A DNA stretch of 64,000 bases from Siphonodentalium dalli. Lineage: Eukaryota > Mollusca > Scaphopoda > Gadilida > Siphonodentaliidae. The position numbers and the translations under genes are program-made. This document shows positions 11,160 through 20,548 of the stretch, piece after piece. The notes under the pieces are model-generated. The model was not told the DNA's origin. It searched no databases and worked only from the letters and a program-made list of their open reading frames with translations. The stretch covers positions 258,698,077 to 258,762,076 of the forward strand of contig CP136061.1 in assembly GCA_032622095.1 (NCBI GenBank). Direction: 5' to 3'. How positions within the stretch are numbered: position 1 is the stretch's first letter; every line of letters begins with the position of its first letter.

Positions 11160-11260
11160 TATGGAAGTTCTGTTTGTGTATGGCCAGGAAAACTGCCAGA
11201 CAGATTTCAACGAAAAATTGGTAGCTATCTACCCCTACCTCTGGTAATGTGTCTTACTAA
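11160..11260. repeat. Degenerate copy of the GGAAAACTGCTGGACGGATT box
   Basis: GGCCAGGAAAACTGCCAGAC followed by AGATTTCAACGAAAAATTGG resembles the tandem boxes at 40600-40935 inside the Helitron concatemer. This may be a remnant of an element nested in the Polinton, or a shared low-level motif. Confidence 0.3.
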
Positions 11261-11515
11261 CCCAAGGCCTCTATATATATTATAACTGATGCGTCGAGTG
11301 TGTTGGTACGATTTGTTCGAACGTGCCACGTGATCTTGACCTTGATATGGGGTCATATAAAGGTAAATTTTGAAAAGATCTCGGGATTTCGATGAAAAAA
11401 TTTGTACCTGTGGGTACCTTTTGAAAATTCATGTCATTATTTGCCAAATATTTCAGACATCCTTTTCACACAGCCTGGACCTGCTAGTATTATATATATT
11501 TAGAGATCATACACG

Positions 11516-11854
11516 ATGGATTATAGCGTGGTGTATAACCCGATAGCACTCAGACACGGCTGCACCGTCCTAGATAAAATTAGCACACTACGGCACCATA
11601 CAGATGCAAAATCTGGAACTGAAAACTCGATTAATAGATATTGTTCTTCTTGTCATAAAAGGCTCTCTTTTACTGGAAAAGACTCAGTGCCCTCAGATCA
11701 GTCAAGGATGAAGCATCAGTGTGAAACATGTTCAATTGAATATGTATGGCCAGACAGTTTAAAACGGCATATAAAGTTCAAAAACTCTCAACAACAACAA
11801 CAACAACAGCAACAACAGCAACAACAACAACAACAGCAACAACAACAACATTAG
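11516..11854 (+). CDS. C2H2 zinc-finger / poly-Gln ORF upstream of the ATPase
   Basis: 112 codons from ATG. Residues 63-66 give CSSC-like cysteine pairs. A fuller finger follows: HQCETCSIEY then DSLKRH (C-x2-C-x12-H) near residues 76-92. It ends in about 25 Gln codons (CAA/CAG), then stop. The ATPase frame overlaps it through the same triplet repeat in another phase, so this is probably the N-terminal part of one ancestral zinc-finger/ATPase gene, separated by a frame break. Confidence 0.5.
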   Translation: MDYSVVYNPIALRHGCTVLDKISTLRHHTDAKSGTENSINRYCSSCHKRLSFTGKDSVPSDQSRMKHQCETCSIEYVWPDSLKRHIKFKNSQQQQQQQQQQQQQQQQQQQQH

Positions 11855-12959
11855 AGAAAGCAGTGGTGGCGCGGAGCAGGATGACTTCAAGTTCAGACAT
11901 CCATTTACCGCGTGGATTTCGGGACCCACTTCTTGCGGCAAAACACACTTGCTTAAGAGTATACTTCAAAATTGTTCAGCGAGTATACAGCCTTCACCCG
12001 AGAAAATAATTTGGTGCTATAAGTACTGGCAGCCATTATACGACGAAATCAAGGACACAGTCGTGCCATCTGTCCAGTTTATACAAGGTCTTCCGACTAC
12101 CTTGGATACTCTCATTCATTCTAGAAAAAAATGTCTGATTGTACTTGATGACCTTATATCTACAGCATCCAAGGATTCGCGAGTTACTGAATTATTCACC
12201 GAAGGCAGTCACCAATTGGATATATTAGTGTTTGCGATTAACCAATCTCTGTACTATAACAAGAACCCAACCCAATGGAGAAATTGTCACTACTTGATTC
12301 TGTTCAACATCCCTATAGATAAAATGCAGGTTATGACTCTAGCTCGGCAAATGTATCCACAGAAAACACAACACTTTATGTGCCATTTCAAAAAAGCTAT
12401 CAATCAACCTATTGGTTATCTCGTAGTTGACTTAAAAACGAATACTCCAGAAAGTTTGCGACTGCGCAGTAATGTGTTGACAAAGACTAGTATAAAAGAA
12501 GAAAGCATATTGCCAAATAACAGTACTGTTGATGAGCCCATCGAGGTGGCAACGCATCAAAAGAAAGATAACATCAGTGAACCGACATACCCTGGGCTAT
12601 TTTCACAGCAGGAATACGACTACGAAGGTGAAGACGACATCATGCCAAGCTGTGACGATTGTGGTATCGTGTTTGAGACACACCATGATGTACAAAGGCA
12701 CATTAGAATTTGGTGTTCTGATAGGAAGAAAAGAGAATCAATTGAATATGCACCGGTGAATAATAAAAAACAGAAAACTGACACAAAGAAAAAAAAATCA
12801 ATTCCGGATCATAACAGACAAATATTAACGCTTCCGACTGAAAAAGAAAATGATTATTTCGAAGAGGTATGGTTACAGGCCCAAGATGACAATAAAGCAG
12901 AATTAGATGAATTAGTTGAACGTTATATGGAGAAAGTGGTTGACGGAAGAAGAGGCTGA
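11775..12959 (+). pseudogene. Polinton/adintovirus A32/FtsK-HerA-like packaging ATPase (broken)
   Basis: The open frame runs from just after the TAA at 11772-11774 through a poly-Asn-reading (AAC) repeat, then into PFTAWISGPTSCGKTHLL (Walker A GPTSCGKT, about 11910-11945) and CLIVLDDLI (Walker B, about 12137-12163). Conserved family segments are FTEGSHQ, LARQMYPQKTQHF and GYLVVDLKTNTPE. A C-terminal C2H2 finger (CDDCGIVFETHHDVQRHI) follows. In the family, this ATPase translocates viral or transposon DNA into capsids. No ATG precedes the Walker A in this frame, and the C-terminal part continues only in other frames, so the gene is broken at both ends. Confidence 0.85.
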
Positions 12960-13060
12960 AGAAAAATCGAAAGTGAAGATATGGCCAGAATGTGAGAAGC
13001 GTTTTTTAATCATATACGCCGCATTTATACAATATACGCGGGAAAACTCATATCAAAATC

Positions 13061-13234
13061 ATGGATCGTGTGTATAAGCTTCTAGATGATAGCTATGATA
13101 TACTCCCTGCCGTTCGGATTTCATTGAGGACATATAAACCCCTCCTGATGGAGTACATGAGATATAAAAGTAAGGACAAACAGATTGACTCCTCTCAAGA
13201 CTCTGAGCAAGATAACTACGATGACAATGAATGA
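13061..13234 (+). pseudogene. Displaced C-terminal piece of the ATPase gene
   Basis: 57 codons from ATG, acidic tail ending DNYDDNE before TGA. It lies just after the ATPase stop. An intermediate frame (about 12950-13074) reads an acidic/basic helix-like segment that would link the two. The arrangement suggests two frame breaks after the C2H2 finger. Its own ATG may be coincidental. Confidence 0.45.
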
Positions 13235-13242
13235 GTAACTTC

Positions 13243-13264
13243 AATAAAGCATATGTCGAATAAA
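13243..13264 (+). terminator. Two AATAAA poly-A signals after the ATPase gene
   Basis: AATAAA occurs at 13243-13248 and again at 13259-13264, within a 16-bp tandem duplication of AATAAAGCATATGTCG-type sequence. The position, a few bases after the last stop, fits 3' end formation of the ATPase transcript. Confidence 0.5.
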
Positions 13265-13372
13265 GCATATGTTTATTTGTCTTTATTATTTCATCTAATA
13301 TTGGTGTTCGTAATCTAACCGCGTTATATGTTCCTTTTATAGTACTAATATATATATATATATACATATATA

Positions 13373-13457
13373 TCCTGACCTGTGACCTGACATTTTGACC
13401 TGACCTTTAGCCTACGGTTAGAAACAAAACTATGACCTGACCTCTGACCTGACCTAC
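13373..13457. promoter_or_regulatory. Cluster of TGACCT (AGGTCA) hexamers
   Basis: Seven or so TGACCT hexamers, mostly as TGACCTGACC pairs, lie 30-115 bp before the TATA box of the PC4-like gene. The same hexamer is tandemly arranged in both Polinton terminal repeats. AGGTCA is the core nuclear-receptor half-site, and TCAAGGTCA in the termini is the extended half-site bound by monomeric receptors. Binding is inference. Confidence 0.45.
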
Positions 13458-13486
13458 TTGGTGTTTGCCATTGGTTAATACTAAGA

Positions 13487-13494
13487 TATATAAA
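13487..13494 (+). promoter_or_regulatory. TATA box of the PC4-like gene
   Basis: TATATAAA, about 80 bp before the ATG at 13575, with TCACAGTCC about 25 bp downstream as a possible start region. It lies between the TGACCT cluster and the reading frame. Confidence 0.5.
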
Positions 13495-13574
13495 TGAGAT
13501 GCATTGGACATCACAGTCCGATACACCATTAAGAGGCATGGAGCTATATCGCCAGAAGATTGGGAAGCCAATTT

Positions 13575-13811
13575 ATGGGGAACAGAGATACCCTGACAGT
13601 TACTGAAGACAAGGGTGAAACAAAAATAAACATATGGCAATTAGAAGATGTCATTTTGCCAATTAAATATGGAATTTCTATGGACAGGGATTTATGGTAC
13701 AATATCTGTTCATATGGTGATGACATCAAAGAAGCCATATTAGAGAAACGTTCAGTGAAATATCATATTGGGAGTGATGGTTTCTGTGCTACTGTAATAA
13801 ATATTGGATAA
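13575..13811 (+). CDS. PC4/Sub1-like ssDNA-binding protein (probable)
   Basis: 78 residues from the ATG at 13575. The pattern LTVTEDKGETKINIW, then a short variable loop, then KYGISMDRDLW and an acidic IKEAI-type helix matches the order of the PC4 C-terminal fold (beta strands with the KG turn, the GISL-W motif, then a helix). PC4 proteins bind single-stranded DNA and act as transcription coactivators. PC4-like genes occur in some invertebrate Polintons. The chain continues into a YHIGSDGFCATV segment that may begin a second, truncated repeat. An in-frame stop at about 13532 supports a start near here. Confidence 0.5.
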   Translation: MGNRDTLTVTEDKGETKINIWQLEDVILPIKYGISMDRDLWYNICSYGDDIKEAILEKRSVKYHIGSDGFCATVINIG

Positions 13812-13839
13812 TACGAATAGGAACATTCTATAAACATAA

Positions 13840-14028
13840 GGAGGATATGAGACCATCGGGGAGGGAATAGGTTTAAACGAGACTGAATTTGACTTTATAC
13901 GATCTATCAAGAGAGACATTTCGAATGTCATACCAGAATGGGAGTGTTTCATTCCTTGTTTATTTTTACACGGAAATCAAGAATCGTACTTCAGGTGTAC
14001 AAAATGTTGCGGTTCTATGGCTGAATAA
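13840..14028 (+). pseudogene. Zinc-ribbon-like fragment, no start codon
   Basis: A 62-codon open stretch between stops without ATG, downstream of the PC4-like gene. Its end reads WECFIPCLFLHGNQ and then YFRCTKCCGSM, giving spaced C-x3-C and C-x2-CC clusters that look like a zinc ribbon. Probably the remains of a small Polinton gene. The family is not identified. A 91-codon frame in another phase (13889-14164) overlaps it and looks less gene-like. Confidence 0.35.
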
Positions 14029-14661
14029 ATATACAGCTATTATTCAATATCTTAGTGAGTTTTCCATCCATAGTTATGGTTCCAATTTCGTTCTGGGTAT
14101 TGGCAAATATACCATATTTACGATTTTTCATACATATTGTATAAAATATTATAATTTTATTTAGTCACCCTTACATCATATTTTTTGGTATAAAAAACAG
14201 TGCACTGACTCCCCATCCCCCTTTTTTTGGTTAGGGTGTCATCGGGACAGGGGTTTTTTAATGAGGTCCACGTTAAGCGACTTACTGGTACATACTAGGT
14301 TCCCCACTTCAGACACTTATCTCTGGTGCCAGCAACGATGATTAACTTGGAGATTTTCTTGCGTGTAATATGTGCATTGGGGTATGAATAATGCGTGTGA
14401 GTGAGAACGGTATTGTCCATTAATATGCCTCTGAAGGAGAAGAATAGTACCATGCTGTGACATTAAAACACCAATGGGAATATGTCGAGAGACTGCAGTA
14501 ACTGGTGTGTGTCGTACTATTTAAACTTGTACAAATAACTCGATAGTGACTGGGAACCCGTGACGTATTGGAGGCGGTACATATTGACAATGTATTTTGT
14601 GATTATTGCACAACCTTTGTAACTATTCTGCACTAATAAATATATAAATTTCCATGATGTC

Positions 14662-14937
14662 ATGAGGAATTCCCGCTTATTGAATTTTACTGATCACGTG
14701 ACATTCTTTTTTGTGAAACCTGAGTCATATTGGAAATTCCGTGTATTGTACAACCATTATATGAGATATATGTATATGGGAGTTCCATACTTTAGTATAG
14801 CTACACAACGTGATACTATCCTAACTGGGAATTACGATTCGGTGGGCATTGCATACCATTTCTTCATCCATAAATATATAATACAACCACCGTGGCTATA
14901 CTTAGCATTGCAATGGATTAATCCCGTAACAATTTAA
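14662..14937 (+). CDS. 91-codon ORF in the Polinton, unknown
   Basis: ATG to TAA, rich in Tyr and Phe, no recognised motif. It is the only sizeable frame between the zinc-ribbon fragment and the right terminal repeat. Aromatic richness in an AT-rich element can arise by chance, so the call is weak. Confidence 0.25.
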   Translation: MRNSRLLNFTDHVTFFFVKPESYWKFRVLYNHYMRYMYMGVPYFSIATQRDTILTGNYDSVGIAYHFFIHKYIIQPPWLYLALQWINPVTI

Positions 14938-15111
14938 ACATCATTCGAGAGTTCAGTGATGTCATTGGGAATTGCTTCGACCTTTGACTTGACCTGTGCG
15001 ATCATTAACATCTGATGTGCCCTAGTTGCTGAAGTGTCCCTAACCTCTAATCAAATATCCCGTCGCTTATCAGTCCGCTCATATATGCTTAGGTGCGATT
15101 TTTTTTCCCAT

Positions 15112-15423
15112 TACATCATTTATAAATATAGCACGGGTTTTTCCCGAGCCTACATTTAGAGCCTAGTTGCTGAAGTGCACCTAACCTCTAATTTAATATC
15201 CTGTGTTGTTCGCTTACAATAGTTTTTTTTTATTATATCATTTATAAATATAACACTGGGTTTTTCCCGAGCCTACAGTTAGAGACAAAACTCAGAGCTG
15301 ACCTGACCTTGACCTTACCTTTACCTGACCTTGACCTACAGTTAGAGCCAAAACTAGTTGCAGGGAAATAGCCGATCATAAAATGGCCGATCATGGGGGT
15401 CGTCATCAGTAAATAACACTACT
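15112..15423 (-). repeat. Polinton right terminal inverted repeat
   Basis: Reverse complement of 10089-10400, ending AACACTACT. It contains the TTTTTCCCGAGCC boxes and the TGACCTTGACC hexamer run in inverse order. Confidence 0.88.
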
Positions 15424-15429
15424 TACAGC
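15424..15429. repeat. Polinton target-site duplication, right
   Basis: TACAGC, matching 10083-10088 exactly. Confidence 0.85.
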
Positions 15430-15638
15430 AGATCTGATATTTTGTACTTTTATATGGATTTACCGGTACACACTGTACACGTACTATTATTCCGACCTGT
15501 ACTGTTATTACAAATTGAAATTGTCCACCCTGTACTATTATTCAGACATGTACTATTATTAGGCTCTTTAGAGTATGTGTTTGGTTTTTCTTAGTTTGTG
15601 TTTATTGTCACGAGAACAGGCTGGCGTTATACATAGAG

Positions 15639-15790
15639 GATCTACAACGAGTTCCCAGTTTATAGCGGAATTTACAAAACGAGTCCAGTAAATTAGGTCT
15701 GGATCGAGCCTTTGTGGAGATCCATACCTAATTTACTGGACGAGTTTTGAAAATTCCGCTATAAACTGGGGACGAGTTTTAGATTATATT
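15639..15790. mobile_element. Foldback-type repeat, family A copy 2
   Basis: Palindrome with arms GATCTACAACGAGTTCCCAG and CTGGGGACGAGTTTTAGAT and an inner pair around AATTTACTGGACGAGTTTTG. Downstream sequence to about 16110 (for example GTAAAGAAATAGTCCCAGCT) matches the flank of copy 1 at 3346-3500 and at about 3900-4080. The two loci are therefore copies of a longer element, uninterrupted here. Confidence 0.6.
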
Positions 15791-16129
15791 TATTACATGA
15801 TCCAAAACCTCGACAAAACATACCTAAATCAACAAATGGGACGCGAAACTAACATCGGCTTATATAGGGCATGTTATGACGTTTCACGCAACTACGCGTT
15901 GTTTGCCCGCGTAAAGAAATAGTCCCAGCTAAATAAAGACACTTTGGTATATTTTATGGCGCATATTTAATGACATAAGTTTTCAAACTCTTTGTTCATT
16001 ATGGTCTGTTGGAAAAATATTGGAAGTCAGAGGTCACCTGGCACTATTTCCTGTTATTGAACGAACGTTTATTATCACAATTTATAGAATGAGTTTATTG
16101 AATGGAATAAGGGTAGGATCATGTAATAA

Positions 16130-17335
16130 ATTGAATTAGCCAGGATCAGCAACACGTGTAACTTGTAACGCGTGTTACTATGGTATTGCCATAGAAATGC
16201 ACGTGGTGGGAACAGTCAACTAATTGTACATGTATGGCGCCAAACATACACGTTTATTACAGACCTTTCGCAAAATCACGATCATAGACAATATCTGGCT
16301 ATTGTACGGCCACTGATTCCATCTTTGCGTACGGGGGTTCTTGTGTGAAACGAAATATACCCCACGCAGTTTAATTATCTGCATATGTGTCAATGATGTG
16401 CCACGGTCCTGCTTGGGGACGCTCTATCTGTATCCGTATGCTGTATAACACACGGATAATAACACGGGATCAGAAATAGACATATATTACTTGTCCATCA
16501 CACATACGTGTAACTGACTATTCATGTAGTGTGGCATATGCCGTCTCACCAATTAGACATCGTATGTAAGTTGTGATGGTATCCGCCTTACTAGGCCAAT
16601 GACAATATATCGTATCCATAATCGTAATAATGATCTTGCGAAAGGTATCTAATATCTACCAGCCAAACTAATTACAACATTCGGGTACTGCAGAGAAGGC
16701 GAGACAACTCTATTCTGTTTATTTTCTGATCCACACATTGCCGGTATTCTGATGGGTGGTACATACATGTTGATTTCCGTTCTGTTAATCCGCGATATGC
16801 GCGTGTACAAGCAGCCCCAAACGAGACCAGCAATACGCTTAATTAGTCTTAAATTAAATTAAAATCTTTCCACCAGGCAAATCTATGCTATCACAGCGCT
16901 GATCGGTTAGCGGTTTGACCATGTACATGTACGTTCGATCTGCTGTTACGGTGTCAGTGACGTCTCCAAGCAACCCTGTTCTATCTGCTGGTACGGTTTC
17001 AGTAATTGCACCAGGCAATACCGTACGATCAGCTGTTACGGTGTCAATGAAATATCCAGGCAACCCTGTTCGATCCGTTTCCCGATTTTCAGGGTGTTGT
17101 CCCAAGTTTTGGATAAATATTTTGTTATTGTATTCAGTATTGTAATTGCAATTTTTTCTTTACGTTTTCTTCGAAATGTTCGATTCCGATTTTAAACATC
17201 AAATTTATTATTATAATGATTGCTCTTAGTTGCCCACAGACAGTTTCTCAGGCGTCATGGTCACGTGGGTCTTGGCAACGGCAACACACGTTACACGTAC
17301 GTATGTCTGATCCTGGCTGTTATTAAAAACAAAAT
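16130..17335. mobile_element. Possible 1.2-kb inverted-repeat element
   Basis: AGCCAGGATCAG followed by ACACGTGTAAC at the left is inverted at the right as GTTACACGTACG then CTGATCCTGGCT. The arms are imperfect over about 75 bp. A second, inner inverted pair (CCTTTCGCAA near 16264 and TTGCGAAAGG near 16635) lies inside. No transposase was recognised. Confidence 0.4.
16930..17085. repeat. 51-60-bp triplication with CTGTTACGGTGTCA
   Basis: Three diverged copies of a unit containing ATCTGCTGKTACGGTKTCAGT and GGCAAYCCTGTTC. On the minus strand the frame 16854-17105 stays open through them, reading ADRTGLPG-like repeats. It lacks other gene evidence, so it is listed as a repeat. Confidence 0.5.
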
Positions 17336-17637
17336 TGTTTTGTCTGTTAATGTTTTCCTCAAAGAGTTGGCATATAGATACAATTTCGAGAAATATGCAG
17401 CACGATGTCAATCGAAACTTTCAGAATTCTTGAAAAACTGGTTCCTTATGGAACAAGCTTTAAACAAACAGGCGACTTAATCAAAAATCGACAAAGTAAC
17501 CTTATTTTTTTAGACTGCTAACGATTATCACACAGTCAGTTAAAACAAATACTATCTACCACCATCTCCACAATACCATCCATGTTGAGAGTTGAGTTTA
17601 CCAGAAACAAGCGACGTATTGATAATACATTACTATA

Positions 17638-18141
17638 TCTACTATATATTTTGAGACTTCCGTATATATGTGTGTATATATGTGTGCATATATGTGGGTA
17701 CTTCATAGAATCGAAAACGAATGGTCGGATCGAGCTCAAACTTCGTATATAAAGGTAAAAAACCACGGGGATCGTCCACGTCGCATTTTTGACAAGCTCA
17801 GAGCACCGCTTCTCCCTTCCCAATCATCAAAATCACCGCAAACGCCACTTCGGGGGTTAAGGCATAAACGATATTTATATTGACCATATACGGAGTTGTT
17901 AACGAATGGGTTGTCTGTCGTTCCTAGGAAGGGGGATTTCATAGGGTCAATTAGAATAAAAATTAAATAAATAGGTCAATTAGAATAAAAATTAAAAAAT
18001 TAAAAAAAACATAAATTTAATTTAAAAAACATTAAAAAAATATATATATTAACAATTTAAAAAAAATATAAATAAAAACAAAATAATTTAAAAAATGTCA
18101 TGTTTCGGACCAACCACGCCAGTGGCGGGCTAACCTGCTAG
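17638..18141 (+). mobile_element. Helitron element a (504 bp)
   Basis: First element of the concatemer. The 5' end is the variant TCTACTATATATTTTGAG; the 3' end is CGCCAGTGGCGGGCTAACCTGCTAG. The interior includes a poly-A-rich stretch (17950-18095). It is diverged from the 1.9-kb units, so it is older or of another subfamily. Confidence 0.75.
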
Positions 18142-18589
18142 TCTATACTATATATTTTGAGAACTCCGTATATATATGTGTGTGCGTGTGTGTGTATGTG
18201 TGTACTTCATGGAATCGAAAACGCGTGGACAGATTGAGCTCAAATTTCGTATATAAGTTTAAAAACCCACGGACACCGTCGGCGTCGCGTTTTGGAGAAG
18301 CTCAGAGCACCCGTTCTCCAATCTCTGTCACAAAAACGGCACTTCGGTGGTTAATCAAGTGATAATTTAATGAGCGTTTGTTTTTGACGCATCGCTATAA
18401 AGAGCGTCTGTTTACCATTCAACGTTATTAGCATCTGCAGAGAGATATACGGGAACAATAATTTTGAGCAGACCATATCTCGGAAACGGGTGGAGCTATC
18501 GACTTGAAATTTGGTTAAATTTAAAAAATGTCATGTTTCTGAAACAAAGCCATGAGACGAATGCCGCCGGTGGCGGGCTAACCTGCTAG
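18142..18589 (+). mobile_element. Helitron element b (448 bp, internal deletion)
   Basis: Starts TCTATACTATATATTTTG directly after CTAG. Its left part resembles the first 340 bp of a 1.9-kb unit and its right 140 bp match the unit's 3' end. They are joined at AATTTTGAGC|AGACC (about 18470), so the middle ~1.5 kb is missing. Confidence 0.75.
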
Positions 18590-20548
18590 TCTATACTATA
18601 TATTTTGAGACTTCCGTATATATGTGTGTGTGTACTTTATAGAATCGAAAACGGCTGGCTCGATTGAGTTCAAACTTCCCATCTAAGGGTAAAAACCCAC
18701 GAACACCGTAGTTGTCGCGTTTTGGAGAAGCTATGAGCACCCTTTATCCACTCCCAAATCACCGCAAAGGCACGGCGGGGGTTAATCAAGTGATAATTTA
18801 ATGAGCGTTTGTTTTTGACGCATCGCTATAAAGAGCGTCTGTTTACCATTCAACGTTATTAGCATCTGCAGAGAGATATACGGGAACAATAATTTTGAGT
18901 GGTTTCCTATGCGGGGAGATTTATTGGATGCCATAGTACTCTTACAACATCATTGTTATAGTATGTATGACACTTAGGTCACGGCTTAGGGGGGGGGGGG
19001 GTAGGTAGTGTGGATATAGGCATAATGCTTCTCAGAAATCCCGGTTACAAACCAACACTCACAATTTCGTCTTTTGCATCAGATACCAACATCTCGACCG
19101 ATCGGGACAAAACTTGGTACGTGAGTGTAGTTTGACCAGGTGGCCGTCGTTGTCGTATTGGCGAGCCCGTGCGACGCCCGTGCAGCGCATGCGCAGACGA
19201 GATCTCGGAAACGGGTGGAGCTATCGACTTGAAATTTGGTATGTGAATGTATTTTGCCCCGGATACGAATTTTATCGGGTCGCCGAGCCCATGCGACGCC
19301 AACTTCGCGCATGCGCAGACCAGATCTCGGAAACGGGTGGAGCTACCGACTTGAAATTTGGATATTGAATAGCCCGGACAACGTCGGGCTCAACAATTTT
19401 TCATCGGGTCAGTTCTTTCCGCCCGATGTACCTTAAATCTTTTAGGAACGGGTACCATAATTTCTCTTGATTAAAAAGGCACAATTAACTCGTTGAAAAG
19501 CCAAAAAAATGTCATGTTTCTGACCAACGCCGCCAGTGGCGGGCTAACCTGCTATATTGTCTATATATATATTTTGAGACTTCCGTATATAAGTATATAC
19601 ATATATGTGTGTGTAGGCACTTCATAGAATCGAAAACGCGTGTACAGATTGAGCTCAAACTTCCTATGTAAGTGTAAAATCCCACCGACACCGCCGTGGT
19701 CGCGTTTCGGAGAAGCTCAGAGCAACCGTTCTCCGTCTCAGTCACAAAAAACGGCACTGCGGTGGTTAAGACATCAACGATCTTTATATTGACCTTATAC
19801 GGAGGTGTTAACAATCAACGCTCTGTATTGCAATGGACGTGGCTAAACGACTGACCCCATGCATCCGAAATACGGATGTGGATTCCAATGGACGTGGCTA
19901 AACGACTGACCACATGCGTCCGAAATACGGATGCGGACGAAATGCAATTATAGCTCGAAATATTATGCAGAGGGAGTTCACGACGGGATTAATTGAATGT
20001 CCGCTCTGAAATTTAGGACGGGGAGGACGGGTACCATGAATTAACTCATTGAAAAACAAAGAAAGCGTTATCTCGGAAACGGGTGGTGCTATCGACTTGA
20101 AATTTGCTATGTGAATGTATCTTGCCCCGGATACAAAATCTATCGGGTCGCCGATCCCGTGCGACGCCAGCTTCGCGCATGCGCAGACGAGATCTCGGAA
20201 ACGGGTGAAGCTATCTACTTGACATTTGGTATGTGAATGTATCTTGCCCCGGGTACGAATTTTATCGGGTCGCCGAGCCCGTGCGACGCCCGTGCAGCGC
20301 GTGCGCAGACGAGATCTCGGAAACGGGTGGAGCTATCGACTTGAAATTTGATATGTGAATGTATCTTGCCCCGAATACGAATTTTATCGGGTCGCCGAGC
20401 CCGTGCGACGCAAGCTTCGCGCATGCGCAGACCATATTTCGGAAACGGGTGGAGCTATCGACTTGAAATTTGGTTAAATTAAAAAAATGTCATGTTTCTG
20501 AAACAAAGCCATGAGACGAATGCCGCCGGTGGCGGGCTAACCTGCTAG
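18590..20548 (+). mobile_element. Helitron satellite unit 1 (1959 bp, long form)
   Basis: Reference for the array. Half alpha (18590-19555) and half beta (19560-20548) each look like a complete Helitron. The internal junction is decayed (CTAT, then ATTG, then TCTATATATATATTTTG). About 120-bp sub-repeats (CTCGGAAACGGGTGGAGCTA to GCGCATGCGCAGAC) occur about three times in alpha (19100-19375) and four times in beta (20067-20465). The long form has a ~55-bp duplication of the CAATGGACGTGGCTAAACGA segment (19835-19930). A poly-G tract (about 18988-19000) varies in length between units. The 3' half has the long-form mark CCATATTTCGG. Confidence 0.85.

Larger units (their letters stand above)
10089..15423 (+). 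mobile_element. Mini-Polinton/Maverick (degenerate, 5.3 kb)
   Basis: Both ends read AGTAGTGTTATTTACTGATG inward, with terminal inverted repeats of about 312 bp and the 6-bp duplication TACAGC outside. The AG...CT termini and 6-bp duplication fit Polintons. The interior keeps a broken packaging ATPase, a PC4-like gene and zinc-binding fragments, all on the + strand. Typical Polintons are 15-20 kb with protein-primed DNA polymerase, integrase, protease and capsid genes. None of these is visible, so the element was probably moved by a relative, or it is an internal-deletion product. Confidence 0.88.

Noticed and set aside
16854-17105. 83-codon minus-strand frame with ADRTGLPG-like repeats as a gene
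   Set aside because: Only three diverged repeat units, no signal peptide or other domain, and inside a probable inverted-repeat element.
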